Shown: positions 42,031 through 50,761 of the stretch, piece after piece
How positions within the stretch are numbered: position 1 is the first letter of the stretch
Layout of the letters: each line of letters begins with the position of its first letter
Origin: Gilliamella sp. ESL0443
GTDB taxonomy: Bacteria > Pseudomonadota > Gammaproteobacteria > Enterobacterales > Orbaceae
Assembly (NCBI RefSeq): GCF_019469165.1
Contig: NZ_CP048263.1
Span: 992,001-1,056,000, forward strand
DNA length: 64,000 nucleotides
Direction: 5' to 3'
Translations under genes and position numbers: made by a program
The notes under the pieces: generated by a model
The model's database searches: none
What the model saw: only the letters and a program-made list of their open reading frames with translations
What the model was told of the DNA's origin: nothing

Positions 42031-42279
42031 TTAAAAAGTGAAATCAATTTGTGCAGTATTTATTTGATTATTATTTTGTTGTTGTAATAATTGATAGCGG
42101 CGTCTTAATGCCCTTTGCTTACATAATCGCAAAATTTCTTGTTTTTGAACATCTGAAAATTTTAACCAATTGAATCTTTCCTCCCTGGAACGAAAGCATT
42201 TGATGCAATAACCTTGCTTATCTGTCTCACATACTCGTCTACATGGGCTTTGTATGTCAAAAAATTCAATTTGATCCAA
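42031..42279 (-). CDS. DUF1289-family protein (YdhL-like)
   Basis: A small protein with the DUF1289 signature SPCRRVCETDKQGYCIKCFRSREE, four Cys likely binding a metal, then WLKFSDVQKQEILRLC. E. coli YdhL (79 residues) has the same layout. I start at a TTG at 42279, with AGGAAGAG about 10 bases ahead, giving 82 residues; a TTG further upstream (42306) would overlap the ribosome-binding site. It follows hemA on the same strand. Function unknown. Confidence 0.75.
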   Translation of the reverse strand: MDQIEFFDIQSPCRRVCETDKQGYCIKCFRSREERFNWLKFSDVQKQEILRLCKQRALRRRYQLLQQQNNNQINTAQIDFTF

Positions 42280-42309
42280 TCTATCTCTTCCTATGAAGAT
42301 CAACAACTA

Positions 42310-43581
42310 TTAAAGCTCTTTTAAGCCTAATCCTTTACTTAATATTTTAAAACAATCATCACAATCATGTGTTGCCGCTTCAAGCAAAGTTTGTGTTGGT
42401 GCATGAATCAATTTATTAGTCAATTTATGTGAAAACTCAAAAAATACATCATCAATATTGGCACCTTGTTTAATTGCTTTTAACGCTTTTAATTCTAATT
42501 CACGCTTAATAACTTGTGCATTCTGGCGATATTGCTTTACATATTCAACAGCATGTCTGGTTTTTAGCCAATCGATATACAACTCAGCTTGCTCATGAAT
42601 AATATATTCAGCTTCATTGGCAGCAATAATCCGTTGTTCTAGATTGTTCTGAACGGTTTGTTGCAGATCATCAACAGTATAAAGATAAACATTTTCGAGT
42701 TGACTAATTTCTGACTCAACATCACGAGGAACGGCTAAATCGATAAATAACATTGGATTATTATTTCGTTCATGTAGTGTCCGTTCAACCATCCCTTTGC
42801 CAATAATAGGTAAAGGACTAGCAGTTGAACTAATGACAATATCAACCTCTTTGAGTCGATTAGCAATATCGGGTAAAGAGATGATCTCAGCATCAATAAT
42901 AGATGCTAATTTTAGCGCTTTATCTCTTGTTCGATTAGCAACAATAACATGTTTGAATCCATGAGGCTTTAAGTAGCGAGAAATAAGCTCAATGGTCTCA
43001 CCTGCTCCCACTAGCATTACACTTAACTCAGACACATCAGAGAAAAGATCACGCGCAACTAAGCACGCCGCGTAAGCTACCGAAGCGGTATTTGCTCCAA
43101 TATTAGTTTCTGTTCGAACAATTTTGGCTACATGAAAAATAGATTGAAAGAGTTTTTCAAGCTGAACTGACAAACAATTATTTTGTTGAGCAAAATTATA
43201 AGCTTGTTTTACTTGACCAAGAATTTGAGGCTCACCAATAATTAACGAATCAATACCACAAGCAACAGACATAAGATGTTCGACAGCTTTCTGGCCTTCA
43301 TAGCAATATAGTGAATTATTAAAAACATCCAAATCAACTTGATGAAATTGTCCTAACCAATTTTCAACAGATTGCTTTACTCGAAAAAAATCTGTCTCAT
43401 CCTCATAACTTAGGTAAATTTCTGTGCGATTACAAGTTGACAAAATGACGCACCCAGTAATTAAAGGATGCTGATATAGACTATATAATGCCTTATCAAT
43501 AATCTCATTAGAAAAAGCAATTTTTTCTCTTAAAGCGACTGACGCACTTTTATGGTTTACACCCAATACTGTAATAGACAT
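42310..43581 (-). CDS. hemA: Glutamyl-tRNA reductase
   Basis: The first committed step of tetrapyrrole synthesis: NADPH reduces Glu-tRNA to glutamate-1-semialdehyde. The catalytic Cys is in GCVILSTCNRTEIYLS. GIDSLIIGEPQILGQVKQAYNFA is the substrate-binding region, MLVGAGETIELISRYL the NADPH loop, and a helical dimerisation domain closes the 423-residue protein (E. coli 418). Divergent from lolB, as in enterobacteria; the usual downstream prfA is absent here. Confidence 0.97.
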   Translation of the reverse strand: MSITVLGVNHKSASVALREKIAFSNEIIDKALYSLYQHPLITGCVILSTCNRTEIYLSYEDETDFFRVKQSVENWLGQFHQVDLDVFNNSLYCYEGQKAVEHLMSVACGIDSLIIGEPQILGQVKQAYNFAQQNNCLSVQLEKLFQSIFHVAKIVRTETNIGANTASVAYAACLVARDLFSDVSELSVMLVGAGETIELISRYLKPHGFKHVIVANRTRDKALKLASIIDAEIISLPDIANRLKEVDIVISSTASPLPIIGKGMVERTLHERNNNPMLFIDLAVPRDVESEISQLENVYLYTVDDLQQTVQNNLEQRIIAANEAEYIIHEQAELYIDWLKTRHAVEYVKQYRQNAQVIKRELELKALKAIKQGANIDDVFFEFSHKLTNKLIHAPTQTLLEAATHDCDDCFKILSKGLGLKEL

Positions 43582-43737
43582 TGCATTGATTCTTTTATAA
43601 TAGTTTATAAAGCGTCTAAATTTAAATATTATAGCTAAAAAAATAATAAAGGTTAATTACAGTTACTTTTTCTTATTCGCAAAATTATCAGCTATAATAT
43701 GCCCTACTTTTGACCATAACTACTTAAGAGTTATTTT

Positions 43738-44358
43738 ATGAAAAAAATCAAATTTGCGTTACTTTTTATATTGCCATTAATGATTACTGCATGTCAAACA
43801 ACAAAATACCAATCTAACGCATCAATCGAGCAACAATGGCAAAGCCATAAACAGATACTTGAACAAATTAATTCTTTTAAGGTTAATGGTAGTATTGCTC
43901 ATACTGGAACAAAAACGAAAAACTATGGTCGTTTCCTCATTATTCAACAATCACAAGATCATTATGAGGTTAAATTAACGACACCTGTAGGAACCAATAT
44001 TTTAACACTAAAGTCTGAACCAAACTATGCCGAATTAGTGGATAAAAATGGTGGACATTATAATGATGTTAATATTGAAAGATTAATGAAAAAAGTTTCT
44101 AACATCAACATTCCTCTTAACTCTTTACATAATTGGTTAAAAGGCTTTTCTGATGATAACCAAACCGATAAATTAGATAACTCAGGTAGGCTTGCATCAA
44201 CATCTTTTATGCAAAATAACAATAAATGGACATTAAAGATTTTGAGATATGCAACTTATACTTTCAAAAATAAAAAAGTTGATTTACCCGCCATCATTGA
44301 ACTTTCACATGATGATGAACTTATTCGCTTAAAAATTAGCAACTGGACGTTAAACTAA
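43738..44358 (+). CDS. lolB: Outer-membrane lipoprotein LolB
   Basis: A 206-residue lipoprotein (lipobox MITACQ, Cys19) that receives lipoproteins from LolA and inserts them into the outer membrane. It shows QWQSHKQILEQINSFKVNGSIAH, GRFLIIQQSQDHYEVKLTTPVGTNI and LHNWLKGFSD, typical of LolB (207 in E. coli). A TATAAT at 43693-43698 is a likely -10. ispE follows after 11 bases. Confidence 0.95.
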   Translation: MKKIKFALLFILPLMITACQTTKYQSNASIEQQWQSHKQILEQINSFKVNGSIAHTGTKTKNYGRFLIIQQSQDHYEVKLTTPVGTNILTLKSEPNYAELVDKNGGHYNDVNIERLMKKVSNINIPLNSLHNWLKGFSDDNQTDKLDNSGRLASTSFMQNNNKWTLKILRYATYTFKNKKVDLPAIIELSHDDELIRLKISNWTLN

Positions 44359-44369
44359 CGGAACAGAAT

Positions 44370-45209
44370 ATGAAACATTGGTTATCGCCAGCTAAATTAA
44401 ATTTATTTTTATACATTACTGGACGTCGTCCAGACAATTATCACAATTTACAGACATTATTCCAGTTTATTGATGTTTGCGACAAACTGACTTTTAATGT
44501 TCGCAATGATGGTAAAATAAGATTATTAACTCAATTTGAACAAGTCCCTGAAGATAAAAATCTAATCACTATTGCAGCTCAGCGGTTAAAATCCTATGCA
44601 AATAATAGTGAACTTGGTGTGGATATTGCTATAGAGAAAATGATCCCTATGGGCGGAGGACTTGGCGGTGCGTCTTCCAATGCTGCAACAGTTCTTGTTG
44701 CTTTAAACCAATTATGGAATTTAAATATTGAGCAACAAACTTTAATAACAATAGGCCGTTCAATTGGAGCGGATGTGCCTATTTTCATTTATGGTCACTC
44801 AGCATTTGCTGAAGGTATCGGCGATCAGTTTCAACAAGTTGATATCCCTCAATATTGGTATTTAGTTAGTTGTCCTAATATTGAAATTTCAACAGTTAAA
44901 GTATTTAAGGATCCTAAATTACAGCGTGACACACCTAAACGAACTATTGAACAATTAATGTCAATTCCTTTTGATAAGTTTACTAACGATTGTGAACCTA
45001 TTGTGCGTGAACGTTATCCTCAAGTCGATCAGCTTATATCGTATTTGTCCAAATTTGCTCCAACAAGGCTAACTGGGACAGGAGCATGTGTTTTCACTCG
45101 TTGTGATTCTAAAGAACAAGCATTGTCGATACAAAATGAGCTGAAGTCCCTCTCAGTGAAAAACTTTATAACTAAATCACTAAACTTATCACCACTGTAT
45201 GCAGATTAA
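44370..45209 (+). CDS. ispE: 4-diphosphocytidyl-2-C-methyl-D-erythritol kinase
   Basis: A GHMP kinase of the MEP isoprenoid pathway. N-terminal SPAKLNLFLYITGRRPDNYHNLQTLFQFID, the ATP-binding glycine loop IPMGGGLGGASSNAATVL, and the C-terminal PTRLTGTGACVFTRCDS are diagnostic. 279 residues against 283 in E. coli. Probably co-transcribed with lolB. A strong hairpin follows. Confidence 0.97.
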   Translation: MKHWLSPAKLNLFLYITGRRPDNYHNLQTLFQFIDVCDKLTFNVRNDGKIRLLTQFEQVPEDKNLITIAAQRLKSYANNSELGVDIAIEKMIPMGGGLGGASSNAATVLVALNQLWNLNIEQQTLITIGRSIGADVPIFIYGHSAFAEGIGDQFQQVDIPQYWYLVSCPNIEISTVKVFKDPKLQRDTPKRTIEQLMSIPFDKFTNDCEPIVRERYPQVDQLISYLSKFAPTRLTGTGACVFTRCDSKEQALSIQNELKSLSVKNFITKSLNLSPLYAD

Positions 45210-45224
45210 TTAATTTTGCTTAAC

Positions 45225-45261
45225 ATGATTAACCATATAACTAATTTGTATGGTTAATCAT
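45225..45261. terminator. Hairpin between convergent ispE and DUF421 genes
   Basis: Perfect 13-bp arms ATGATTAACCATA and TATGGTTAATCAT around 11 bases. No long T-run, so it may be a weak terminator or a protective 3' hairpin. Confidence 0.6.
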
Positions 45262-45284
45262 CTAAAATCGACAAAGTCGCAACC

Positions 45285-45935
45285 TTAATGTATAGCATCA
45301 TTTGGTATAACAAAAAGATGATGATCATAATACTCAACGCAATAAAGCCCTTCAAAACTTTTATAACCTTGATCAGCTAACGCGGATTTTAACCATTTTT
45401 CATCCTTACCTAGTTGCTCTAAAACATTATCAACGGGTTGTTCGTTTTCTAATACAATGACGGATATGTCCTTATCCCCTTTTTTTACTATTGATAATTG
45501 CCCATTAGGCTCCAAAATAGCTTTTTCAACACAATGAATGTTGAAAACATTCTTCATTCTGAGTAGTACTGCAAAACTAGCCAAATCTAAATTAATCGAG
45601 GTGAAAGCATCCAATTTTAATTTTCCATGATCCATTAATATAATTGGATTACCAACAATAAAGGCCTTAGCATTTTGGCTTCGTTTTTTTAAATAATTAG
45701 AGGTATACATGATTGCTGTCCACATCAATAAGACAACAATAAAATCATATATGGTCAATTTAGGATTATAGATAATTCCACCTGCAATCCCACCTAATAT
45801 CATATTCCCTATAAAATCAATGCTCGACATTTGTGATAGTGATGTTTTACCTGTTATTTTTAAGAATAAAACGATACATATAAAAACAACCAATAACTTT
45901 AAAGCAATAATAATAAAATCCAGATAGTTAAGCAT
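45285..45935 (-). CDS. DUF421-family membrane protein (YcaP/YetF-like)
   Basis: A 216-residue protein with three hydrophobic segments in the first 90 residues (IALKLLVVFICIVLFLKITG, MILGGIAGGIIYNPKL, IYDFIVVLLMWTAIMY), then the conserved cytoplasmic DUF421 domain (NPIILMDHGKLKLDAF, LASFAVLLRMKNVFNI, AILEPNGQLSIVKKGD). Function unknown. I start at the ATG at 45935 because GGAGAG precedes it; the TTG at 45947 falls in that site. It marks the left flank of the Rhs island. Confidence 0.82.
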   Translation of the reverse strand: MLNYLDFIIIALKLLVVFICIVLFLKITGKTSLSQMSSIDFIGNMILGGIAGGIIYNPKLTIYDFIVVLLMWTAIMYTSNYLKKRSQNAKAFIVGNPIILMDHGKLKLDAFTSINLDLASFAVLLRMKNVFNIHCVEKAILEPNGQLSIVKKGDKDISVIVLENEQPVDNVLEQLGKDEKWLKSALADQGYKSFEGLYCVEYYDHHLFVIPNDAIH

Positions 45936-46085
45936 AGTACTCTCCAAATGTTAAAGACCTAAGCTAGTAAAACAATAAATATTAAAGTTAATACTGAAAA
46001 CCTATAAAATTTTAGAAGAGATTTTAATAAATTAGAAAATTTGATTATATAAATCGTGAGTAATTGAGTGACGCTTTAATATTAG

Positions 46086-46493
46086 GTTGCCCTGCCATTG
46101 GTATTCCCAGCCACCTTGCTGCCATTATGGAGGGGCGGAATTTTCAAGGGTTCTTTTTTTTCGTATTTTATCGTATTGTTTAAGTTCGGATTTTGAATAT
46201 CGCCGTATTTCGGCCTTACGGTCAAATTCATTTTCTTCAATCCAAAAATTGTTCTTAGAATTTGTATTTTCACTTAAGAAAGATGAATTTTTTGGTAAAT
46301 TATTGGCAGAATTTTTAAAATTTATCGGAGTTTTTAAAATAAGATTTCCCTGTTTATCATAAATATAATTCCAATTTTTATCCTTTAGAATCTTACCCGA
46401 TGCACCATATATTTGATCGGATTTTTTGAAGATTGGTATACAAATTTTATAGAAAAAATCATCATTCAAATATAAAGAAATATAAATCCTCAA
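46086..46493 (-). pseudogene. Rhs core fragment without a toxin tip
   Basis: The frame encodes an upstream part of the Rhs core (YIYDKQGNLILKTPINFKNS, WIEENEFDRKAEIRRYSKSELKQYDKIRKKRTLENSAPP), one YD-type repeat included. A CAA-to-TAA change at 46125-46127 stops it. In-phase homology (WQQGGWEYQWQGN) then runs to about 46086, where it ends abruptly in unrelated DNA. Copies of the same text lie at 54280-54620 and, in part, at 50359-50470. It is the left end of the array. Confidence 0.75.
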
Positions 46494-46499
46494 GAATTT

Positions 46500-46745
46500 T
46501 TAATTATTTTACTATATCTAAAATTGAGTCCTGATGATAAGAATTTAGGTTTTTCGCTTAACTCTATTTGTAATATTGGGCAAACAGCCTTTTTAGCGGA
46601 AACGCAGTGCAAAGGGCTTACGCTCTGCCATTCTCACCTAGATTTTTATAACCTGCTCTGGCTCGTTAAAATCCTTCACCCTAACTCAGAATCGGAATTG
46701 TTAGAGAAACTAAATTGATTGTTAAACCAAAAAACCAAATTTTAC
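46500..46745 (+). repeat. Repeat copy R1: plus-strand ORF remnant plus hairpin
   Basis: A plus-strand frame ending FYNLLWLVKILHPNSESELLEKLN stops at 46718. Related remnants are at about 47360-47420, 50480-50725 and 54640-54826. A hairpin terminator begins just beyond (AACCAA / TTGGTT, about 46735-46765). The parent protein is not recognised. Confidence 0.55.
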
Positions 46746-46760
46746 ATTGGTTTTTCCCTT

Positions 46761-47102
46761 TTAGTTTTTATTTAGTATAGTAAATTCTACACCGTCATTT
46801 TCAATATACAAATCATAAATGCGTATATTATTCCTTTCAAGGAATAAATCAAAACTATTGATTTGTTCATCAAGCTCATCTAAAATAGAAAATAAACCCG
46901 TATTAATAGATTCTTCTTTTTCTTTTAAAAGATTTTGTAAAGACTCTGGTATTATATCTTTTCCTTTACTTATATTTCCACTATAATGCAATTTATTAAT
47001 ATTATTAAAACTAATTTCTCTATGTAGGCTAACATTGATACTTCCTATGTTCAATTTATTAGAACCTACTATCAATATGATATTATCTATTATTTTCTTC
47101 AT
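46761..47102 (-). CDS. Probable immunity protein for the adjacent toxin tip (module G)
   Basis: A 113-residue acidic protein of no recognised family, beginning MKKIIDNIILIVGSNKLN and containing ESLQNLLKEKEESINTGLF. It starts 4 bases after the toxin-tip frame and ends in a hairpin terminator, the same arrangement as in the other modules here. The immunity role is inferred from position only. Confidence 0.5.
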   Translation of the reverse strand: MKKIIDNIILIVGSNKLNIGSINVSLHREISFNNINKLHYSGNISKGKDIIPESLQNLLKEKEESINTGLFSILDELDEQINSFDLFLERNNIRIYDLYIENDGVEFTILNKN

Positions 47103-47106
47103 TTCG

Positions 47107-47361
47107 TTAAGGACATTTAAAGTTATCTGATAATTTTTTCAAATTACTATTACTAAATCCATCGGCTCCATCCGGATGGATTAATCTAGCATGCGCATCA
47201 CCTATACCTTTTGTAGGATTATGAATTACATCAAAACCTGCTTCTCTTATACTTTTTGCATCTATTTCTGCAATATTTCCAGCATTAATAATATCATGTA
47301 ATCGAGTAGCTTTAGTAAAAGCTTCTTTAGCACTACTCGCTTGAACTATTTGAAATTTCAA
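47107..47361 (-). CDS. Toxin-tip fragment lacking any Rhs core (module G)
   Basis: An 84-residue frame with no usual start (TTG). It begins MKFQIVQASSAKEAF and ends GFSNSNLKKLSDNFKCP. The internal segment GFDVIHNPTKGIGDAHARLIHPDGADGF, with His residues near the end, looks like the C-terminal part of a polymorphic toxin. I cannot name the family. The Rhs core that should precede it is absent; the repeat remnant lies directly upstream, so the module was truncated. It shares the penultimate Cys of the other tips. Confidence 0.5.
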   Translation of the reverse strand: MKFQIVQASSAKEAFTKATRLHDIINAGNIAEIDAKSIREAGFDVIHNPTKGIGDAHARLIHPDGADGFSNSNLKKLSDNFKCP

Positions 47362-47455
47362 ACCTTATTAAAATCCTTATCCCTAAGTATGAAGTCGAAC
47401 TAGTAGATAAGCTAAATGCTTAGAAAAAAACCAATTCTATAAGTTGGATTTTAAG
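47360..47455 (+). repeat. Short repeat remnant and hairpin between modules F and G
   Basis: The plus-strand text LIKILIPKYEVELVDKLNA ends at about 47420 and matches the end of the repeat remnants elsewhere. A hairpin (ACCAA...TTGG, about 47428-47450) closes module F. Confidence 0.45.
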
Positions 47456-47456
47456 A

Positions 47457-47969
47457 TTATTTTAAATATCTATCTAAATTTTCTAATAAATAAAAATCTT
47501 CTAGATTTTCTTTATTGTAACCCGTTTTTTTTAAATCTTCTTTTATCTGATTTAATAACTTTAACCATTCTTTGATAAATGCATCTATATCTATAATTAG
47601 TTCATTTGAAACTTTCTTTATCTCATTAAGTATTTCATTCCCCCCTCTTAATGCAGTCCAATCAGATTTTATCTTAATAGTGTTTTTATATTGCAAACAC
47701 TCCCATGTTCCAAAGAAAATATTACTTCCCCAATTAATTGTGAATTGTTTCTCATTTTTTAAAGAATTAATTAATAATAAAATATCTTTGAAAATATCTG
47801 AAATTTCTGCACATAACCACAGTTCTAAAATATAACCATTCCAATACATATAAATTGATGATTCTCTTGTGTATGGATAAATTGTTTGTAAAGCTTCATT
47901 TATAGTAATATCTTCTTTATCTCTAGGTAAAAGATTATTAGGGTGGCTTATTAATAATTTAAAATTCAT
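47457..47969 (-). CDS. Probable immunity protein (module F)
   Basis: A 170-residue, Trp-rich acidic protein (YMYWNGYILELWLCAEISDIFKDILLLINSLKNEKQF, then NIFFGTWECLQYKN). Family not recognised. It begins 12 bases after the stop of the module F toxin tip and ends at a hairpin. The immunity role is inferred from toxin-immunity gene order. Confidence 0.55.
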   Translation of the reverse strand: MNFKLLISHPNNLLPRDKEDITINEALQTIYPYTRESSIYMYWNGYILELWLCAEISDIFKDILLLINSLKNEKQFTINWGSNIFFGTWECLQYKNTIKIKSDWTALRGGNEILNEIKKVSNELIIDIDAFIKEWLKLLNQIKEDLKKTGYNKENLEDFYLLENLDRYLK

Positions 47970-47981
47970 TATAATATCATT

Positions 47982-48535
47982 TTAATGACAGGTTGATTTT
48001 AATTTAGCTTCTTTCCCTTGGGCTATAGGTTCAGCTGTGCAATCTATTGGAAAACCATGAAATGTACCATCTCCATTATTTCTAACTCTATAATGTGTCG
48101 CCGGATGAGGAGTTGCTACATCAGGAGCTATTCCTGGATGAAATACCACACTCTTACTATCAGCATTTACAGGAAAATCCTTAAATCCACCAGGTTCTAA
48201 TGTATCTGCTAATTTTCCCGCATAATTTAAATCAACTTTATTTCCCCATTTTCCGTGTGGTAAATTCTCTGTATTAGCTAAAATTTGAGCATCTTTATTA
48301 GATAACTTTGTACCATGACGTTTCCCTCTAGTATATCCATTTTCAGGTTTTAAATCCAATCCAAACGGATCAACCCAAGCATTACTATCATGCACATACG
48401 CATAAAAATTCGGGTTGTTTCCTTCAAGTTTTATAGGGTCTTGGCTTATATAAGTTCCTGTATTACTGTCGTAATACCTAAACCGATTGTAATAAAGCCC
48501 ATCTAGTTCTTCGTCTTATATTGTCCTAGATGTAT
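47982..48535 (-). pseudogene. Rhs core remnant with unrecognised toxin tip (module F)
   Basis: Homology to Rhs core begins at about 48535 (LGQY), is broken by a one-base loss near 48517, then runs in frame through ELDGLYYNRFRYYDSNTGTYISQDPI to the junction VDPFGLD. The downstream tip of about 123 residues contains KRHGTKLSNKDAQILANTENLPHGKWG and PHPATHYRVRNNGDGTFHGFPI and ends KLKSTCH. I cannot assign a family. A GTG inside the core (48395) could start a 137-residue product, but expression of this orphan tip is uncertain. Confidence 0.6.
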
Positions 48536-48608
48536 GAAGAGTATAAATCACCTGTTGTTAAATTTATCATGATTTTAAAGCAAATTTTTATGGCCGTATT
48601 TTTCATAA

Positions 48609-48908
48609 TTAAAAATATTTCTCAATATTTTTATATAAAGTTTTTAATTCTTCTAAATTATTAAAATCTTTTCGTTGATGAAGAACATTTTTTTCAGATA
48701 AAATTTCAATTAATTCAAAAAAACAACTATTATCATCCCAAACAACAAATTTTCCGATGTAATTGTCATTTGTAATATCTATAACTATAGTTCTTTTTAG
48801 AGTACTATCTAATATATTTTCACCAAAATTTATTTTTTGTATTTCTAATTCACAATTATTAGGAGGTATTAAAGTTAAAAACCAATTGTAAAATTCATCT
48901 ATTATCAT
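48609..48908 (-). CDS. Orphan immunity protein (toxin deleted)
   Basis: A 99-residue acidic protein (MIIDEFYNWFLTLIPPNNCELE...VVWDDNSCFFELIEILSEKNVLHQRKDF) of a size and composition typical of Rhs immunity proteins; family not recognised. No toxin frame precedes it. Nine bases upstream is the stop of an eight-residue tail KGAKIECR that looks like the last piece of a deleted toxin tip. Keeping immunity while losing the toxin gives protection against kin that still carry it. Confidence 0.55.
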   Translation of the reverse strand: MIIDEFYNWFLTLIPPNNCELEIQKINFGENILDSTLKRTIVIDITNDNYIGKFVVWDDNSCFFELIEILSEKNVLHQRKDFNNLEELKTLYKNIEKYF

Positions 48909-48917
48909 AATAAAAAT

Positions 48918-48945
48918 TTACCTACATTCAATTTTTGCCCCCTTT
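48918..48945 (-). pseudogene. C-terminal tail of a lost toxin tip
   Basis: In the frame ending TAA at 48918-48920 the last residues are KGAKIECR, very like the LKIECK end of the LHH tip at 53254. Upstream the frame has a stop and meets a plus-strand hairpin (CCGCTT / AAGCGG with TTTTTT). Confidence 0.4.
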
Positions 48946-48982
48946 CTTTATTCCGCTTTGAAGCGGTTTTTTGGTAGCCAAT

Positions 48983-49402
48983 TTATTTTACAATGTAAAT
49001 TTTTTCAGGGTTATATATTGGAATTTTTATCGTAATACCTTTTGTGCTTCTTACTTCGATGAAATCATTTTCTAATTTCACTTCTATAAAAGGATTGCTA
49101 TTATCTAAAAATAAGAACCAAAGTAATTTTCCTGTTTTGTCATTAAGTTGAACAAAACCGTCATTACCAAAACTTCCTTCACCAACATTTATAATAAAGT
49201 TATCTGTTTCAAATTTTTTAAGTATATCAAAACAGGAAACCCAGTCTTCATTATTGTATTTAAAAAAACTTTCAATCGTTGATTTACATAATACTCTTAT
49301 ATATTCATTATTATTTTTTAAAACTAACATTTCTCCATTTGGAAAAAATAAAGCATTAATTAATGGACACTCAAAATTATCAATTAAATCATTTATATTC
49401 AT
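48983..49402 (-). CDS. Probable immunity protein for the ParB-like tip (module E)
   Basis: A 139-residue protein from the ATG at 49402 (MNINDLIDNFECPLINALFFPNGEMLVLKNNNEY...). It shows alternating strands with SIESFFKYNNEDWVSCFDILKK-like text and FLDNSNPFIEVKLEN. The family is not recognised. It starts 11 bases after the toxin stop; an upstream TTG overlapping the toxin is less likely. Immunity is inferred from position. Confidence 0.55.
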   Translation of the reverse strand: MNINDLIDNFECPLINALFFPNGEMLVLKNNNEYIRVLCKSTIESFFKYNNEDWVSCFDILKKFETDNFIINVGEGSFGNDGFVQLNDKTGKLLWFLFLDNSNPFIEVKLENDFIEVRSTKGITIKIPIYNPEKIYIVK

Positions 49403-49413
49403 AAAAATATCTT

Positions 49414-50358
49414 TTATCCACAAGAAATTCGAGGTTTTTCTTTTAGTCCTTTGTCGGGAACAACTCCACCTGCTTTTTTATTTCTTATATCGTTAAATCG
49501 TTCTTTGATTTTTTGCCCCCAAGTTTTTCCTGTTGTAGAATCGGGAAAAACATCATCTGCTTTTACAACATTAACTTCAAGTTTATCTATACATGCATTT
49601 TGGGCGGAAAGCAACCTTCTATTATCGTAAGATACCAATTGTCCATCAACTTCAATAACATTTATCGGCGTATATTTAGACGCATCAAATACTCTTACTT
49701 CAGACACAGTCCTTTGTGAAAAGTTAATATCATTGGGATTTACAAATATGGGGGACAACCCAAACGGATCCACCCAAGCATTACTATCATGCACATAAGC
49801 ATACAAATTCGGGTTATTTCCTTGCAGACCGATGGGGTCTTTGCTGATGTATTGCCCTGTTTCAGAATTATAATATCGGAACCGATTGTAATAAAGCCCC
49901 GTTTCAACATCCTCATACTGCCCCAGTTGCCTGAACGGAATAAATAACTTATTGTTAAAGATATCTTCCCGTATTCTGCCATAGATGTCAAATTCTACCT
50001 GCCAAACCAATTCACCTTTGTCATCATAGGCCTGAGCGGGTCTGCCCAAATAATCCGAAACAATCGAGTAGGCCTTACCCTCGCAAAACTTAGCAGTGGG
50101 TACTAAACTTCCTTCCTCATAAACCCAAGTGGTCAGGTTTTCGATCGGTTCGGGTTGTTCCAACATAAGCATTCCCAGCTCATCAGAAACAACCTTTGGA
50201 CGCCGTTCACACTCATAAAACCACTCATGCAATATTGCATTACCATCCCAAAGATAACGATAAATCTTTGTATTTACAATTTTTGCTGTTCTTCTACCTA
50301 ACGCGTCGTATTCAAAACGGATCCATTTCCCCTGAGGATTGCGTACCGCTTTTAACAT
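49414..50358 (-). CDS. Orphan Rhs C-terminal fragment with ParB-like toxin tip (module E)
   Basis: Residues 1-201 are Rhs core ending in the junction DPFGLS (RFEYDALGRRTAKI, YEEGSLVPTAKF, RQLGQYEDVETGLYYNRFRYYNSETGQYISKDPIGL). Core homology stays open upstream to about 50470, but no full gene precedes it. The tip (residues 202-314) has VNPNDINFSQRTVS, INVIEVDGQLVSYDNRRLLSAQNACIDKLEVNVV, the pattern of ParB/sulfiredoxin-fold toxin domains, and ends KPRISCG. Such domains are predicted nucleases in polymorphic toxins. The start used here is an internal Met; whether it is translated alone is unknown. Confidence 0.7.
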   Translation of the reverse strand: MLKAVRNPQGKWIRFEYDALGRRTAKIVNTKIYRYLWDGNAILHEWFYECERRPKVVSDELGMLMLEQPEPIENLTTWVYEEGSLVPTAKFCEGKAYSIVSDYLGRPAQAYDDKGELVWQVEFDIYGRIREDIFNNKLFIPFRQLGQYEDVETGLYYNRFRYYNSETGQYISKDPIGLQGNNPNLYAYVHDSNAWVDPFGLSPIFVNPNDINFSQRTVSEVRVFDASKYTPINVIEVDGQLVSYDNRRLLSAQNACIDKLEVNVVKADDVFPDSTTGKTWGQKIKERFNDIRNKKAGGVVPDKGLKEKPRISCG

Positions 50359-50479
50359 TCCGTTGCCCTGCCATTGGTATTCCCAGTCACCTTGCTTCCA
50401 TTGTGGAGGGGCAGAATTTTCAAGAGTTCTTTTTTTTCGTATTTTATCGTGTTGTTTGAGTTCAGAATAAAAATGGAAA

Positions 50480-50760
50480 AGAATCCTTAATTCTTAAGAA
50501 TTCTTACTACTTTACCATAACTTAAATATATTCCTGTAAATAAGAATTCAGGCTTTACCCTTAAATCTTTATGTATTATTGGGTAAAGGCTCTTTTAGTG
50601 GAAACGGAATGCAAGAGCTTACGCTCTGCCATAGCCCGTTAGATTTTTATAACCTTTTTTTGCTTATTAAAAACCTGCTCCCTACCAGTGAATGGGAATT
50701 GTTAGATCAATTGAAGAATTCTTAAAATCAAAAAGCCAACCTTTTAGGTTGGCTTGTTAA
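50480..50760 (+). repeat. Repeat copy R2: decayed plus-strand ORF remnant plus terminator
   Basis: With one frame slip the plus strand reads KNSGFTLKSLCIIG, then LTLCHSPLDFYNLFLLIKNLLPTSEWELLDQLKNS and stop, parallel to copy R1. The closing hairpin is GCCAACC / GGTTGGC at about 50730-50755, which on the minus strand terminates module D. Confidence 0.55.
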
Positions 50761-50761
50761 T

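Noticed and set aside
46087..46362. Plus-strand frame of 91 residues in the left Rhs fragment
   Set aside because: It is antisense to the Rhs core; the same shadow appears at 50196-50459 and 54117-54559. The minus-strand YD-type text explains the sequence.
47572..47835. Plus-strand 87-residue frame inside module F immunity gene
   Set aside because: Antisense to a well-placed immunity gene, with low-complexity hydrophobic text and no ribosome-binding site.
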